A stretch of DNA of 64,000 nt from Sphingomonas glaciei (GCF_023380025.1 NZ_CP097253.1:992001-1056000), one strand, 5' to 3'; positions 1-9,203 are shown, numbered from the stretch's first letter. Program-made: numbers and translations. Notes: a model not told the origin generated them from the letters alone.

Positions 1-205
1 CGCATCGCAGCCGCCCGACCAAGTCGTCGACGGCCTCGGGCGGGCCTTCGATCCACTGCAGGAAGTGCACGCCATTAAAGAGCAAAAGTCCACTGATCCC
101 ATCGATGCCGTTCAGTGACTGAGCGTCGTCGTGGATCGCACGCAACTGCTCGTCAGTGAGGTCCAGCGCGGCAAGGCTGGTGTAGGTTAAGCTCTTGAAC
201 TGCAT
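1..205 (-). CDS. BLUF-domain blue-light sensor (N-terminal part, cut by window edge)
   Basis: The first 68 residues match the BLUF (FAD-binding blue-light photoreceptor) domain. Seen: SLTYTS, with the Tyr of the photocycle near residue 8; an Asn in the SLNGIDGISG segment near 32; and the Gln of HFLQWIEGP near 50. Tyr, Asn and Gln are the residues that rewire hydrogen bonds around the flavin in known BLUF proteins. No stop interrupts the frame up to the window edge, so the C-terminus and any effector domain lie outside. Most BLUF proteins of this layout are short (about 130-150 aa) and act through a partner. The ATG at 205 is preceded by GGAAGG at good spacing. A sigma70-like promoter and a palindrome lie just upstream. 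Confidence 0.85.
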   Translation of the reverse strand, partial: MQFKSLTYTSLAALDLTDEQLRAIHDDAQSLNGIDGISGLLLFNGVHFLQWIEGPPEAVDDLVGRLRC

Positions 206-210
206 GGCGA

Positions 211-227
211 CCTTCCGGACCGGAAGG
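211..227 (-). promoter_or_regulatory. 17-bp palindrome at the predicted +1 of the BLUF gene
   Basis: CCTTCCGG and CCGGAAGG are perfect 8-bp arms around one central base. The palindrome lies between the predicted transcription start and the start codon, and its downstream arm contains the ribosome-binding sequence GGAAGG. It could be a repressor operator, or an RNA hairpin (7 bp with a 3-base loop) that hides the ribosome-binding site. Which one cannot be told from sequence. Confidence 0.5.
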
Positions 228-235
228 CCCGCCAC

Positions 236-264
236 GATATAGGTTTCGGCTATGCCGTTGCCAA
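236..264 (-). promoter_or_regulatory. sigma70-like promoter of the BLUF gene
   Basis: On the minus strand TTGGCA (-35, 259-264) is followed after exactly 17 bases by TATATC (-10, 236-241). That is 5/6 and 4/6 matches to the consensus. Predicted transcription starts near 228-230, giving a leader of about 24 nt before the ATG at 205. Confidence 0.5.
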
Positions 265-299
265 GTTGCGGGCCCTGCGATGACCCGTGGCCGGACAGC

Positions 300-641
300 T
301 CAACAAGTGCAGACCGCCTTGCGCTTGGGTGCCTTGGGCGCGGTCGCCGCGAACTCGGCCGCCGTCAGCCAGCCGGAACGATCGCGATCGGCGGAAGCGA
401 ACTTGGTCACGGTCTTCACCGCCCATTCGTCGAAGCTCAAGGCGCCATTCCCGTCGGCATCGAGCTTGGCGAACGCCTTGCGACGCGGTTCGAACAGCTC
501 AGCCGAGGTGATCCGGCCGTCGTCGTCACGATCGGCGCGGGCGAAGCGCTTCTCCTCGCGGCTCTTTGGGCTGGCCAGCAGCGGCGAGCGGACATCCCTC
601 GACGGGGTGGCGAAGGCAACCAACGGCGCAGAGCGTGCCAC
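300..641 (-). CDS. EF-hand calcium-binding protein, frameshifted from its signal peptide
   Basis: Three EF-hand loops are visible, counted from a GTG at 641: DRDDDGRITSAE (37-48), DADGNGALSFDE (61-72) and DRDRSGWLTAAE (85-96). Each has Asp at positions 1, 3 or 5 and Glu at position 12. The protein ends in a basic, Cys-containing tail. The GTG has no ribosome-binding site. The preceding residues in this frame (Pro/Ala-rich, back to a TGA at 672-674) look like the linker of an exported protein. A signal peptide with a strong Shine-Dalgarno lies just upstream in a different frame (next entry). Relatives I recall from sphingomonads are one exported protein with this order. A single missing base (or a -1 shift) between about 640 and 675 would join the two. 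Genuine pseudogene, sequencing error or frameshift cannot be separated here. Confidence 0.65.
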   Translation of the reverse strand: MARSAPLVAFATPSRDVRSPLLASPKSREEKRFARADRDDDGRITSAELFEPRRKAFAKLDADGNGALSFDEWAVKTVTKFASADRDRSGWLTAAEFAATAPKAPKRKAVCTC

Positions 642-754
642 CGGCGGCGGAGCTGGGGTGGTCGAGGCGCGTCAGCAGATTTGCTCGTGTAGAGAAGAAC
701 GCCGCCCGAAGTGAGAAGCAGGGCAGCGACAACGCCGGCAACAAGACGGGTCAT
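642..754 (-). other. signal-peptide fragment of the EF-hand gene, in another frame
   Basis: From the ATG at 754 the frame begins MTRLVAGVVAALLLTSGG: a positive start, a hydrophobic core and small residues, as in a Sec signal peptide. AGGAGG sits 6 bases upstream (761-766), the best ribosome-binding site at this locus. Past about residue 28 the frame becomes Arg/Trp/Pro-rich and stops looking like protein, while the EF-hand frame takes over. So translation most likely starts here and the gene is broken, or shifted, between about 675 and 640. Confidence 0.6.
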
Positions 755-818
755 GAGCGACCTCCTCCTGGCAAACAGCGATCCGGCGCCCGTCTTGTCC
801 CCGTTTCCGGGTTAGTCG

Positions 819-1403
819 TCAACGCCCGGTCAGGCGGTGGCGGATCAGGGTCCAGCTGCGACCCGGGGTGGCCTCGGGCTCGGGCGGCCAGAAGCGCTCC
901 GCATCCCGCCTTCCCAGCGCATCGAGCAGCGTCACCGGGCGGACCGGTCGAGGCGCGGCCGGCACCAGCGTCTTGCGCAGCCATTCGCTGTCACCCGAGC
1001 GCCGGGCAAGGTCGGCCCGGGAAAAGGCCTCGCCTCCGGGAACGGCTTCGCGTCCGAGCAATTGGCCGAGCAGCGCGAATAGCGACGCCCCGCGAGGCTG
1101 CGGGTCGGGCTGCTCCTCGACGACCGCGGCCCAGCTCTCAGCCAGGGCGGCGCAATCGGCCCCGCTGACCCCCGCCACCATCAAGTCCGATACGACGCGC
1201 AGCAGCAGCGGCTCGGGGGTCGGCGGCTGGGTGTCGAGCGCCGCCAGCTGGTCGCGCCACCAGGCGAGCTTGATCGCCCCCAGCGCCGGCTGCGCCGCGC
1301 CCAGCGCGACGTCGGCAAGCCGGTCGTCCAGCGCCATCGCCGTGTCAAACGCCGACCGGCGCGATTCCGGCCAGTGCAGGCGGACAAGATCGCGGTCGCG
1401 CAT
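819..1403 (-). CDS. squalene/phytoene synthase-family-like protein
   Basis: 194 aa. The N-terminal part (RLHWPESRRSAFDTAMALDD, then PALGAIKLAWWRDQL at about 40-54) has the WPxSRR...DD...KLAWWR pattern of the squalene/phytoene synthase superfamily, closest to the short divergent branch found in alphaproteobacteria. It is much shorter than true phytoene synthases (about 280-340 aa). The second aspartate-rich motif needed for prenyl-diphosphate catalysis is not evident, so enzymatic activity is doubtful. No carotenoid genes are nearby. It lies 8 nt downstream of recR on the same strand and may be co-transcribed with it. Confidence 0.65.
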   Translation of the reverse strand: MRDRDLVRLHWPESRRSAFDTAMALDDRLADVALGAAQPALGAIKLAWWRDQLAALDTQPPTPEPLLLRVVSDLMVAGVSGADCAALAESWAAVVEEQPDPQPRGASLFALLGQLLGREAVPGGEAFSRADLARRSGDSEWLRKTLVPAAPRPVRPVTLLDALGRRDAERFWPPEPEATPGRSWTLIRHRLTGR

Positions 1404-1411
1404 GGTCGCCG

Positions 1412-2008
1412 TCAGGCAACCGGACGGCGGGCGCGCAGGGCCTGGGCCAGCGTCCCCTCGTCGAGATAGTCAAGCTCACCGCCCACTGGCAGCCCGTGCG
1501 CGAGTTGAGTCAGCCGGACCGGGAATTTCTCCAGCCGCTCGGCCAGATAATGCGCAGTGGTCTGCCCCTCGAGAGTGGCGTTCATCGCCAGCACCACCTC
1601 GTCGATGCCACCCGCGGAGACCCGCCGCAGCAATTGTTCGATCCCGAGGTCCTCGGGCCGCACTCCCTCCAGCGCCGACAACCGCCCGCCAAGCACGTGG
1701 TAGCGACCGGGGAACAGTCGCGAGCGGTCGAGCGCCCACAGGTCGGACACTTCCTCCACCACGCACAGGCTCTTGTTGTCGCGGCGCGGGTCGGCGCAGA
1801 TGGTGCAGGGATCGTGGGTATCGACGTTGCCGCAGGTCGAGCAGGTGACCAGCCGCTCCGACACGGTCTGCAGCGCGGCGAGCAAAGGTTGCAACGCCCC
1901 CTCGCGCCGTTTCATCAGGTGAAGCACCGCCCGCCTGGCCGAACGGGGGCCGAGCCCCGGCAGGCGGGCGAGCGCATTGGCGAGTGCTTCGATTTCCTGG
2001 GAGGCCAT
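1412..2008 (-). CDS. recR: recombination mediator RecR
   Basis: 198 aa, the usual RecR length. Visible in order: an N-terminal helix-hairpin-helix ([17 protein letters not shown]), a four-cysteine zinc finger (CSTCGN...DPCTIC), and a Toprim domain ([16 protein letters not shown] followed by [14 protein letters not shown]). RecR works with RecF and RecO to load RecA on gapped DNA. The frame stays open farther upstream, but the start at 2008 gives [20 protein letters not shown], the standard RecR N-terminus. It is divergent from fmt with 49 nt between the starts. Confidence 0.96.
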   Translation of the reverse strand: MASQEIEALANALARLPGLGPRSARRAVLHLMKRREGALQPLLAALQTVSERLVTCSTCGNVDTHDPCTICADPRRDNKSLCVVEEVSDLWALDRSRLFPGRYHVLGGRLSALEGVRPEDLGIEQLLRRVSAGGIDEVVLAMNATLEGQTTAHYLAERLEKFPVRLTQLAHGLPVGGELDYLDEGTLAQALRARRPVA

Positions 2009-2057
2009 CCTGGTTGCAGATAGGAAAAGCGGGAGCTTTCCGCCATAGGCCCGTGTC

Positions 2058-2960
2058 ATGCGGCTCATCTTCATGGGATCACCGGCCTTCGCCGTCCCGA
2101 CCCTCGACGCGCTGGTCGAGGCGGGGCACGAGATCGCCGCTGTCTATTGCCAACCGCCGCGCCCGGCACAGCGCGGAAAGAAGCTGCAGCCGACCGCGGT
2201 CCAGCAGCGGGCCGAGGCCCTCGGCCTTGAGGTCCGCTCACCCGAACGGCTGCGCTCGGTCGAGGAACAGCAAGCCTTTACCGCACTAGAAGCGGAAGCG
2301 GCGGTGGTCGCCGCCTACGGCCTGCTCCTGCCTCAGGCGATCCTCGATGCGCCCGCTCGCGGCTGCCTCAACGTCCATGCCAGCCTGCTCCCGCGCTGGC
2401 GCGGCGCGGCTCCGATCCACCGCGCGATCCTCGCCGGGGACGCGGAGACCGGGGTCACCATCATGCAGATGGAGGCCGGGCTCGACACCGGCCCCATGCT
2501 GCGGATCGGGCGCACGCCAATCGCCCGCAAGACCGTGGGAGAGCTCTCTGACGAGCTGGCGCGCATGGGCGCAAAGTTGATGCTCGAGGAGCTGGCGAGC
2601 CCCTCCCCGCCCCGCGTCCAGCCGCAGGATGGCGTTACCCACGCCCCCAAGATCGCCAAGGCCGAATCCCGCATCGATTGGACTCACGCCGCCGCCTTCA
2701 CCGAGCGCCAGGTCCGCGCCTTTGCCCCGGCGCCCGGCGCCTGGTTCGACGCGAACGGAGAGCGGATCAAGGTGCTGGCCGCCGATCTGGTCGAAGGCGT
2801 CACCGCGCCGCCCGGCACCGTCCTCGACGACGGGCTGACCATCGCCTGCGGCACCGGCGCGATCCGCCCCACGCTGGTCCAGCGTGCTGGCGGACGGGCG
2901 ATGCCGACCGCCGAACTGTTGCGCGGGTTTCCGCTGGGCGCCGGTACCATCCTTTCGTGA
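2058..2960 (+). CDS. fmt: methionyl-tRNA formyltransferase
   Basis: 300 aa. It formylates Met-tRNAi for translation initiation using 10-formyltetrahydrofolate. The formyltransferase domain carries the catalytic triad Asn105, His107 ([16 protein letters not shown]) and Asp143 (GLDTGPM), the same spacing as the E. coli enzyme. The C-terminal OB-like tRNA-binding domain follows from about residue 200. First gene of a run of four (fmt-truA-MFS-cysK) with 4-nt overlaps. A peptide deformylase gene is often next to fmt; none is seen here, where the upstream divergent gene is recR. Confidence 0.97.
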   Translation: MRLIFMGSPAFAVPTLDALVEAGHEIAAVYCQPPRPAQRGKKLQPTAVQQRAEALGLEVRSPERLRSVEEQQAFTALEAEAAVVAAYGLLLPQAILDAPARGCLNVHASLLPRWRGAAPIHRAILAGDAETGVTIMQMEAGLDTGPMLRIGRTPIARKTVGELSDELARMGAKLMLEELASPSPPRVQPQDGVTHAPKIAKAESRIDWTHAAAFTERQVRAFAPAPGAWFDANGERIKVLAADLVEGVTAPPGTVLDDGLTIACGTGAIRPTLVQRAGGRAMPTAELLRGFPLGAGTILS

Positions 2961-3709
2961 CCCGCTGGAAGCTGATCCTCGAATGGGACGGCGCGCCGTT
3001 CATGGGCTGGCAGCGGCAGGACCATGGTCCTTCGGTGCAGGGCGCCCTCGAAGCAGCCGCTCACCGCATGACCGGGGAGACCGTCACCGCTTATGCAGCA
3101 GGGCGGACCGATGCCGGAGTCCATTCGCTGGCGATGGCGGTCCATGTCGACATCACCAAACCAGTCGAGCCGCATCGGCTGGCCGAGGGCCTGAACGCCC
3201 TGCTCCGCCCGCATCCGGTCGCGGTCCTCCTTGCCGAGCAGGTCCCCGACGACTGGCATGCCCGCTTCTCCTGCCTCGGCCGCCGCTACCTGTACCGGAT
3301 CAGCAATCGCCGGGCGCCGCTCACCCTCGACAAGGGGCGCGCGTGGCGGATCGCCAAGCCGCTTGACCTCGCCCCGATGCAGGCCGCCGCCGCGCACCTC
3401 GTCGGCCTGCACGACTTCACCACCTTCCGTTCGGCCCACTGCCAGTCCGACAGCCCGCTCAAGACGCTCGACCGGCTCGACGTCGAGCGGGTCGGCGAGG
3501 AAGTGCACGTGCATGCCGCCGCCCGCTCCTTCCTTCACCACCAAGTCCGCTCGATGGTCGGCTGCCTGTCGATGGTCGGGCTCGGCCAGTGGACCCCCGC
3601 CGACATGAAGGCGGCGCTCGACGCGCATGATCGCGCCGCGCTCGGCTTCAACGCACCGGCCGAGGGCCTTTACTTCGCCGAAGCCCTTTACGAGAGCCCA
3701 ATAGCTTGA
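2957..3709 (+). CDS. truA: tRNA pseudouridine(38-40) synthase TruA
   Basis: 250 aa. It makes pseudouridine at positions 38-40 of the anticodon stem-loop. Catalytic Asp52 lies in [18 protein letters not shown] near the N-terminus and [14 protein letters not shown] near the C-terminus are further TruA signatures. The start is GTG at 2957, which overlaps the fmt stop as GTGA. This is the only start that gives the normal [11 protein letters not shown] beginning. Confidence 0.96.
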   Translation: MTRWKLILEWDGAPFMGWQRQDHGPSVQGALEAAAHRMTGETVTAYAAGRTDAGVHSLAMAVHVDITKPVEPHRLAEGLNALLRPHPVAVLLAEQVPDDWHARFSCLGRRYLYRISNRRAPLTLDKGRAWRIAKPLDLAPMQAAAAHLVGLHDFTTFRSAHCQSDSPLKTLDRLDVERVGEEVHVHAAARSFLHHQVRSMVGCLSMVGLGQWTPADMKAALDAHDRAALGFNAPAEGLYFAEALYESPIA

Positions 3710-4995
3710 GCCCGACGCCCACCTCCCCCCTGCAGATCCCCGACTTCCGCTTCTACTGGCTGGCGCGCTTCTTCGCCGTGCTTGCGACCATGGGGATGGT
3801 CGTGATCATCGGCTACCAGGTCTACGACACCGCCCGGGCCGACTACGGGATGAGCATTCGCCAGGCCTCGCTGATGCTGGGTCTGCTCGGCGCGGTGCAG
3901 TTCGTGCCGCTGGCCCTGCTGACCCCCGTCGCCGGCTGGACCGCCGACCGATTCGAGCGGCGGACGGTCGCCCGATGCGCCAATGCGGTCGACATGCTGG
4001 TCGCGCTGACGCTCGGCCTCGTCACCTACGCCGACGTCCTCAGCCTGCCGCTGCTGTTCACCCTGGCTGCGCTGCATGGTGTTGCGCGGGTGTTCGTCGG
4101 CCCGTCGATGTCGGCCATCGCGCCCAATATCGTCCCGCCCGAGTTGCTGCCCAAGGCGATCGCGCTGTCCTCCATCGCCTGGCAATCCGCTTCGGTCGCC
4201 GGCCCGGCGCTGGGCGGCTTCCTCTATGCGGTCGGTACGCCGCTGCCCTATTGGGCGGCGACCGCGCTGATGGGGTGCGCGATCCTGCTACTGACGCCGG
4301 TGCGCCGGATCATGCCGCCGCCGATGACGGCCAATCTCCACCCGATCCGCCAGATGATCGAGGGGCTGACCTTTGTCCGCCGCCGCCGCTTCCTGCTCGG
4401 CGCCATCACACTCGACCTGTTTGCGGTGCTGCTCGGCGGCGCGACTGCGATGCTGCCGGTGTTCGCCCGCGACATCCTCCAGGTCGGGACCGAGGGCCTC
4501 GGCTTGATGCGCGGGGCGCCTGCCATCGGCGCGGCTCTTGTCGCCGGCCTGTTCGCGTTCCGCCCGCTCCACCACAATGTCGGGATCAAGATGCTGTGGA
4601 GCGTCGCCGCGTTCGGCGCACTAACGGTCGCGTTCGGACTGTCCTCCAACTTCCTTCTAAGTCTCGTCATCCTGGCCCTGCTCGGCGCCGCCGACATGCT
4701 GAGCGTCTACGTCCGCTCCAGCCTGGTCCAGCTCCACACCCCCGACATGATGCGCGGGCGGGTCTCGGCAGTGAGCGGGCTGGCGATCAGCGCCTCGAAC
4801 GAACTGGGCGAACTGCAGTCGGGCCTCGCCGCCGCCTTGCTCGGTCCGGTCGGTGCCGTGGTCGCCGGCGGCGCCGCAGCCATTGGTATCGCGGGCCTGT
4901 GGTCCTATCTGTTCCCCGAACTCAGGCGGGCCCGAACCTTCGACCCGCCGCCCGAAGTGCTCGCCCAAGCAGTTGAACAGGAGAAACCTGCGTGA
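3706..4995 (+). CDS. MFS transporter, EntS/DHA3-like
   Basis: 429 aa with about twelve hydrophobic segments. The N-terminal [20 protein letters not shown] and the [12 protein letters not shown] loop between helices 2 and 3 (an MFS signature) resemble the EntS-like drug/siderophore exporter branch. The substrate cannot be told. The start is TTG at 3706, overlapping the truA stop as TTGA. The next in-frame ATG falls inside the first helix, so TTG is preferred. It ends 4 nt into cysK. Confidence 0.85.
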   Translation: MSPTPTSPLQIPDFRFYWLARFFAVLATMGMVVIIGYQVYDTARADYGMSIRQASLMLGLLGAVQFVPLALLTPVAGWTADRFERRTVARCANAVDMLVALTLGLVTYADVLSLPLLFTLAALHGVARVFVGPSMSAIAPNIVPPELLPKAIALSSIAWQSASVAGPALGGFLYAVGTPLPYWAATALMGCAILLLTPVRRIMPPPMTANLHPIRQMIEGLTFVRRRRFLLGAITLDLFAVLLGGATAMLPVFARDILQVGTEGLGLMRGAPAIGAALVAGLFAFRPLHHNVGIKMLWSVAAFGALTVAFGLSSNFLLSLVILALLGAADMLSVYVRSSLVQLHTPDMMRGRVSAVSGLAISASNELGELQSGLAAALLGPVGAVVAGGAAAIGIAGLWSYLFPELRRARTFDPPPEVLAQAVEQEKPA

Positions 4996-5918
4996 AGGCC
5001 GACAACATCCTCGCCACTATCGGCAACACCCCCCACGTCCGCATCAATCGGCTGTTCCCCGCCAACGCCGAAGTGTGGATCAAGTCCGAGCGATCGAACC
5101 CCGCCGGCTCGGTCAAAGACCGTATCGCGGTGTCGATGATCGAAGCGGCCGAGGCTGACGGCAGGCTCAAGCCCGGCGGCACCATCGTCGAGCCGACCAG
5201 CGGCAATACCGGCGTCGGCCTGGCGATGGTCGCGGCGGTCAAGGGCTACAAGCTGATCCTGGTCATGCCCGAAAGCATGAGCATCGAGCGGCGCCGCCTG
5301 ATGCTGGCGTTCGGCGCGACTTTCGACCTCACGCCGCGCGAAAAGGGCATGAAGGGCGCGATCGCCCGGGCCGAGGAGATCGTCGCCGAAACCCCCGGCG
5401 CGTGGATGCCGCAGCAGTTCGACAACCCCGCCAACATCGACGTCCACCTGCGCACCACCGTGCCCGAGATCCTCGCCGACTTCGGCGACGACGACCGCGG
5501 CTTCGATGCGCTGATCACCGGGGTCGGCACCGGCGGGCACATCACCGCCGCCGGCCGCGAACTGAAGAAGCGCTGGCCCAACCTCAAGGTGTTCGCGGTC
5601 GAGCCGACGCTGTCACCGGTCATCTCGGGCGGCCAGCCCTCGCCGCACCCGATCCAGGGCATCGGCGCGGGGTTCATTCCAACAAACCTCGACATGAACG
5701 TGCTCGATGGCGTGATCCAGGTCGCTCCGGAGGATGCCAAGGAAATGGCCCGCCGCTCGGCCCGCGAGGAAGGCATTCTGGTCGGCATCAGTTCCGGCGC
5801 GACGCTGGCCGCGATCGCCCAGAAGCTGCCCGAACTCGGCCCCAACCCGCGGGTGCTCGGCTTCAACTATGATACCGGCGAGCGCTATCTATCAGTGCCG
5901 GACTTCCTGCCCGAGTAG
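4992..5918 (+). CDS. cysK: cysteine synthase A (O-acetylserine sulfhydrylase)
   Basis: 308 aa, a PLP enzyme that makes cysteine from O-acetylserine and sulfide. Schiff-base Lys42 lies in [23 protein letters not shown] binds the substrate carboxylate, and [13 protein letters not shown] binds the PLP phosphate. Length is usual for CysK. GTG start overlapping the MFS stop as GTGA. It is the last gene of the overlapping run. The downstream 92 nt hold no clear terminator. Confidence 0.95.
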   Translation: MKADNILATIGNTPHVRINRLFPANAEVWIKSERSNPAGSVKDRIAVSMIEAAEADGRLKPGGTIVEPTSGNTGVGLAMVAAVKGYKLILVMPESMSIERRRLMLAFGATFDLTPREKGMKGAIARAEEIVAETPGAWMPQQFDNPANIDVHLRTTVPEILADFGDDDRGFDALITGVGTGGHITAAGRELKKRWPNLKVFAVEPTLSPVISGGQPSPHPIQGIGAGFIPTNLDMNVLDGVIQVAPEDAKEMARRSAREEGILVGISSGATLAAIAQKLPELGPNPRVLGFNYDTGERYLSVPDFLPE

Positions 5919-6010
5919 ACTTAATTGCGGGGTAATCGTCCGCCTTAGAGAAAGCGTTAACTCGGATCGTCATAACTGGTCCTGCTCGGGAGGGGCGGCA
6001 GGAACCAGTA

Positions 6011-8686
6011 ATGCGTCTTTCCAAATATCATTTTGCGGAAACAGCCGCTTCGGAAACGATTCCCGCTTCAGTGCGCGAGGCGATCACCTTTGACGTGCTT
6101 GTGCCCCAATGTGACGACGACAGGATCCTGCAAGGCAAGCGGATCGCGATGTGGGCCTATGCGCCCATCCTGCTTGCCGCCACGCATTTCATCGTCGGCC
6201 TGATCCTGCTCGTCCGCGAGCAGGGCAACATGCAGGGCAACCAGCTGGCGATTGCCCTGGCGCTGGTATTCACTGCCCTGATCTTCGACGGATGCGCCGG
6301 TCTCCTGCTGTTCATGCGCTCCCGCTTCGGCCTGTCGCCGGTCGCCACCGCACGACTGATCCTCGGCTGGTTCAGCCTCACGGGCGTGCTGTGGATGTTG
6401 TTCGGCTCCGCGGCCTACGGCGGGCTGCAGGACGAAAGCTTCCTGCCGTTGGCGCTGGGCGCAGGCCTGGCGATCAAGGCCATGCTCTCGATCGGCTGCC
6501 CCCCGGCTGCGATCATGAATGCCCTGCTCGCGGCGATCGGCGTCAACCTGTTCTCCGACGATCCGCTGATCTGCGCCGCCATTCCCCTCCTCGGGCTGCT
6601 CACTGCGGTCTATTCGATCATCATCACCCAAATGATGATCGCCGGCAGCCGTCGCCGCCTGGCGAAGGATTGGCAGGCGAAAAAGGCGCTGAACTTCGTC
6701 GAGGAGTTCGAGAACAGCGGCCGCGGCTGGTTCTGGGAAACCAATTCGGCCGGCACCCTGTCCTACGTCAGCCAGCAACTCGCCGACGATTTCCGGACCA
6801 CGCCCGAGGCGCTGCTCGGCCGGCAATTCACCGACCTGCTGTCGGTCGATACTGGCAAGAACGACACCCTGCGCGAAGAACAAACGCTAGGCTTCCACCT
6901 CCTCGCCCGCTTCCCTTTTTCGGACGTGGTGGTGCGCCCAGCCAGCGACCAGGATGTGCAATGGTCGCTGTCGGGCAATCCCGTGTTCGACGGTAACGGC
7001 CGCTTCTACGGCTTCCGGGGGATCGGCACCGACCTTACCGAACAGCGCCGGACCGAGCATGAGATCAGCCGCCTGGCGCGTTCGGATTCGCTGACCGGCC
7101 TGCCCAACCGGGCGATGATGCGGCGCACCCTTGACGAGGGATTGCGCAACGCCAAGCACAGCCAGCGCGGCTGCGCCCTGCTGCTGATCGACCTCGACCG
7201 CTTCAAGCTGGTCAACGACACCTATGGCCATCCCTCGGGCGACGCCTTGCTCAAGCAGGTCGCCGAGCGTCTTGCCCAGGTGATCGGTGAACATGGCCGG
7301 GTCGGCCGGCTCGGCGGCGATGAGTTCAAGGCGGTGCTCCCCGGAACCACCAACGCGGCCTTGCTCGAACGCATCGCCGTCACTCTCATCGAGAAGGTTT
7401 CGGAACCCTACCTCCTTGAAGGCAACCGGGTGAACATCGGCGCTTCGGTCGGGATCGCCATTGGTGACCCCGACCGCTCCTGCGCCGATTCGATGATCCG
7501 CAATGCCGACCTCGCCCTCTACGCCGCCAAGGCTGCCGGGCGCGGCCGACATCGCTTCTACGAACCGTCGATGCACTCCAACGCCGCCAACCGGCAGATG
7601 CTGGAGAACGACCTGCGCGGCGCGCTCGAGCGTGCCGAGCTGTCGGTTGTCTATCAGCCGATCGTCCGCGCCGCGGGCGAGGAAGTCGCCGGGTTCGAAG
7701 CATTGGTCCGCTGGCAGCATCCCAAGCGCGGCCTGGTCTCCCCCACCGAGTTCATCCCGCTGGCCGAGGAATGCGGGATGATCGGACCGCTTGGCGAGTG
7801 GGTGCTGGTCGAAGCGCTCCAAGCGGTGCGCTCATGGCCCGCCGAGCAGCGCCTGGCCGTCAACCTGTCGCCGGTCCAGTTCAACGATCCCCGCCTGGTC
7901 GACCTAGTCGCGGCGGCGCTGGCCGTTTCGGGGGTGGACCCCGCCCGGCTCGAACTGGAGATTACGGAGGGCGTCTTCCTCACCGATTGCGACACCACCG
8001 AGGCGACCTTCACCCGTCTCAAGGAACTGGGCGTCCGGCTGGTGCTGGACGACTTCGGCACCGGCTATTCCTCGCTCGGCTATCTGAAAAAGGCGCCGTT
8101 CGACAAGATCAAGATCGACCGCAGCTTCGTGCGCGGTGCCGGTTCGGACCAGACCCGCAACGCCGCGATCATTCGCGCCATCGTCACCTTTGCCGAGAAC
8201 CTCGGCATGGACACCGTGGCGGAAGGCGTGGAAACCGACGAGGAACTTCAGCTGATGCGCGATCTCGGCGTCAGCGAGATTCAGGGCTTCATCTTCGGCC
8301 ACCCCATTGCAATCGACGAAGCAATCACCCTCGCGCAGGGCAAGGTGGTCACCACCGACGGAAGCCAGTTCCTGCGGGATCCGCGCCAGCGGATGATGCG
8401 TCGCGCCCTGATCGGCGTCGACGGCCGGGTGGCGGAGGTCCGTCTTCGTAACATTTCGGCGATGGGTGCGCTGGTGGAATGCACCGTGGCCGTCACGCCA
8501 GGCCGCTCGATCACCATGGACATCGTCGGCGTGGGGCCGGTCGTCGGAATCATCCGCTGGGCCCAGCGCGACCGCTTCGGCATCAGCTTCAAGGAAGAAT
8601 TCGACCTCGACCGGCTGTCTGCCGGCGACCCGCAACCGGCACTGTCGGTGCCGGTGCCGCCGCAAGTCGGCAGGAACATGCGATGA
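6011..8686 (+). CDS. membrane PAS-GGDEF-EAL-PilZ cyclic-di-GMP signalling protein
   Basis: 891 aa. Order: about six transmembrane helices (45-211), a PAS-like region (225-345, ending GFRGIGTDLTEQRR), GGDEF (355-515, motif intact at 435-439), EAL (535-780) and a C-terminal PilZ-like domain (790-870, with RRALIG and NISAMGALVE as the two PilZ signature parts). The EAL catalytic set looks complete: EAL 563-565, NLSPVQF, ELEITE, DDFGTGYS, KIDRSF, AEGVE and the QGF glutamine. The RxxD inhibitory site before GGDEF is absent. So synthesis, breakdown and binding of c-di-GMP may all sit in one inner-membrane protein. AGGAA lies 8 nt before the ATG. The stop overlaps an alternative ATG of the next gene. 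Confidence 0.93.
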   Translation: MRLSKYHFAETAASETIPASVREAITFDVLVPQCDDDRILQGKRIAMWAYAPILLAATHFIVGLILLVREQGNMQGNQLAIALALVFTALIFDGCAGLLLFMRSRFGLSPVATARLILGWFSLTGVLWMLFGSAAYGGLQDESFLPLALGAGLAIKAMLSIGCPPAAIMNALLAAIGVNLFSDDPLICAAIPLLGLLTAVYSIIITQMMIAGSRRRLAKDWQAKKALNFVEEFENSGRGWFWETNSAGTLSYVSQQLADDFRTTPEALLGRQFTDLLSVDTGKNDTLREEQTLGFHLLARFPFSDVVVRPASDQDVQWSLSGNPVFDGNGRFYGFRGIGTDLTEQRRTEHEISRLARSDSLTGLPNRAMMRRTLDEGLRNAKHSQRGCALLLIDLDRFKLVNDTYGHPSGDALLKQVAERLAQVIGEHGRVGRLGGDEFKAVLPGTTNAALLERIAVTLIEKVSEPYLLEGNRVNIGASVGIAIGDPDRSCADSMIRNADLALYAAKAAGRGRHRFYEPSMHSNAANRQMLENDLRGALERAELSVVYQPIVRAAGEEVAGFEALVRWQHPKRGLVSPTEFIPLAEECGMIGPLGEWVLVEALQAVRSWPAEQRLAVNLSPVQFNDPRLVDLVAAALAVSGVDPARLELEITEGVFLTDCDTTEATFTRLKELGVRLVLDDFGTGYSSLGYLKKAPFDKIKIDRSFVRGAGSDQTRNAAIIRAIVTFAENLGMDTVAEGVETDEELQLMRDLGVSEIQGFIFGHPIAIDEAITLAQGKVVTTDGSQFLRDPRQRMMRRALIGVDGRVAEVRLRNISAMGALVECTVAVTPGRSITMDIVGVGPVVGIIRWAQRDRFGISFKEEFDLDRLSAGDPQPALSVPVPPQVGRNMR

Positions 8687-8757
8687 GGCCGCTGAAAAGG
8701 CTTGGCAAAGCCCGCGTCAGCAGGCATGTCACCAAGGAATCTGGGAGTAGTTCTGAC

Positions 8758-9174
8758 ATGAAGAGTTTTGCCGCACGCATGGTCATCATGGCCGGTGCTG
8801 CCACGATGCTGGTTAGCGGACCCGCTGCCGCGGCTGCTCAGACGCAGGCTGCGGCCTACAGTCCGTGGGCCGCGCTGTCCGCTTTCGCCGCTCCGGCGTC
8901 GAGCCAGGCGCTGTGCGGTGCCGCCGCCGCTTCGGCTGCCGGCGCTGCCGTGTCGGCCCAGTCCGGCGCCCCCGGCTGCGTGTTCCCGACCCTCGATGCG
9001 CCGGTCGCGGCCCCGGTTGCCGAAACCGCTCCGATCGCGACCCCGGCCGCAGTTGCTGCCGGCGGCGGCGTCGGCATCCTGCCGCTGCTGGTCGGCCTTG
9101 CCGCTCTCGGCGGTCTTGCCGCCCTGCTGCTCAGCAATGGCGACAGCCAGACGCAGATTTCGGTCAGCCCGTAA
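8758..9174 (+). CDS. Ala-rich exported protein with a C-terminal membrane helix
   Basis: 138 aa. The N-terminus MKSFAARMVIMAGAATMLVS is a Sec signal peptide cleaved near AAAAAQ. The middle is Ala/Pro-rich with two cysteines. The C-terminus has one hydrophobic helix (GILPLLVGLAALGGLAALLL) and a short polar tail. I do not recognise a named family, though similar short proteins occur in sphingomonads. The ATG at 8758 has GGGAG upstream. An in-frame ATG at 8683 overlaps the stop of the c-di-GMP gene as ATGA and would add 25 basic residues before the signal peptide, so it is less likely. Composition suggests it spans the inner membrane with its Pro/Ala part in the periplasm. Confidence 0.7.
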   Translation: MKSFAARMVIMAGAATMLVSGPAAAAAQTQAAAYSPWAALSAFAAPASSQALCGAAAASAAGAAVSAQSGAPGCVFPTLDAPVAAPVAETAPIATPAAVAAGGGVGILPLLVGLAALGGLAALLLSNGDSQTQISVSP

Positions 9175-9203
9175 TCGCATTGGTTTGATCTCTGAATTAG
9201 TTG

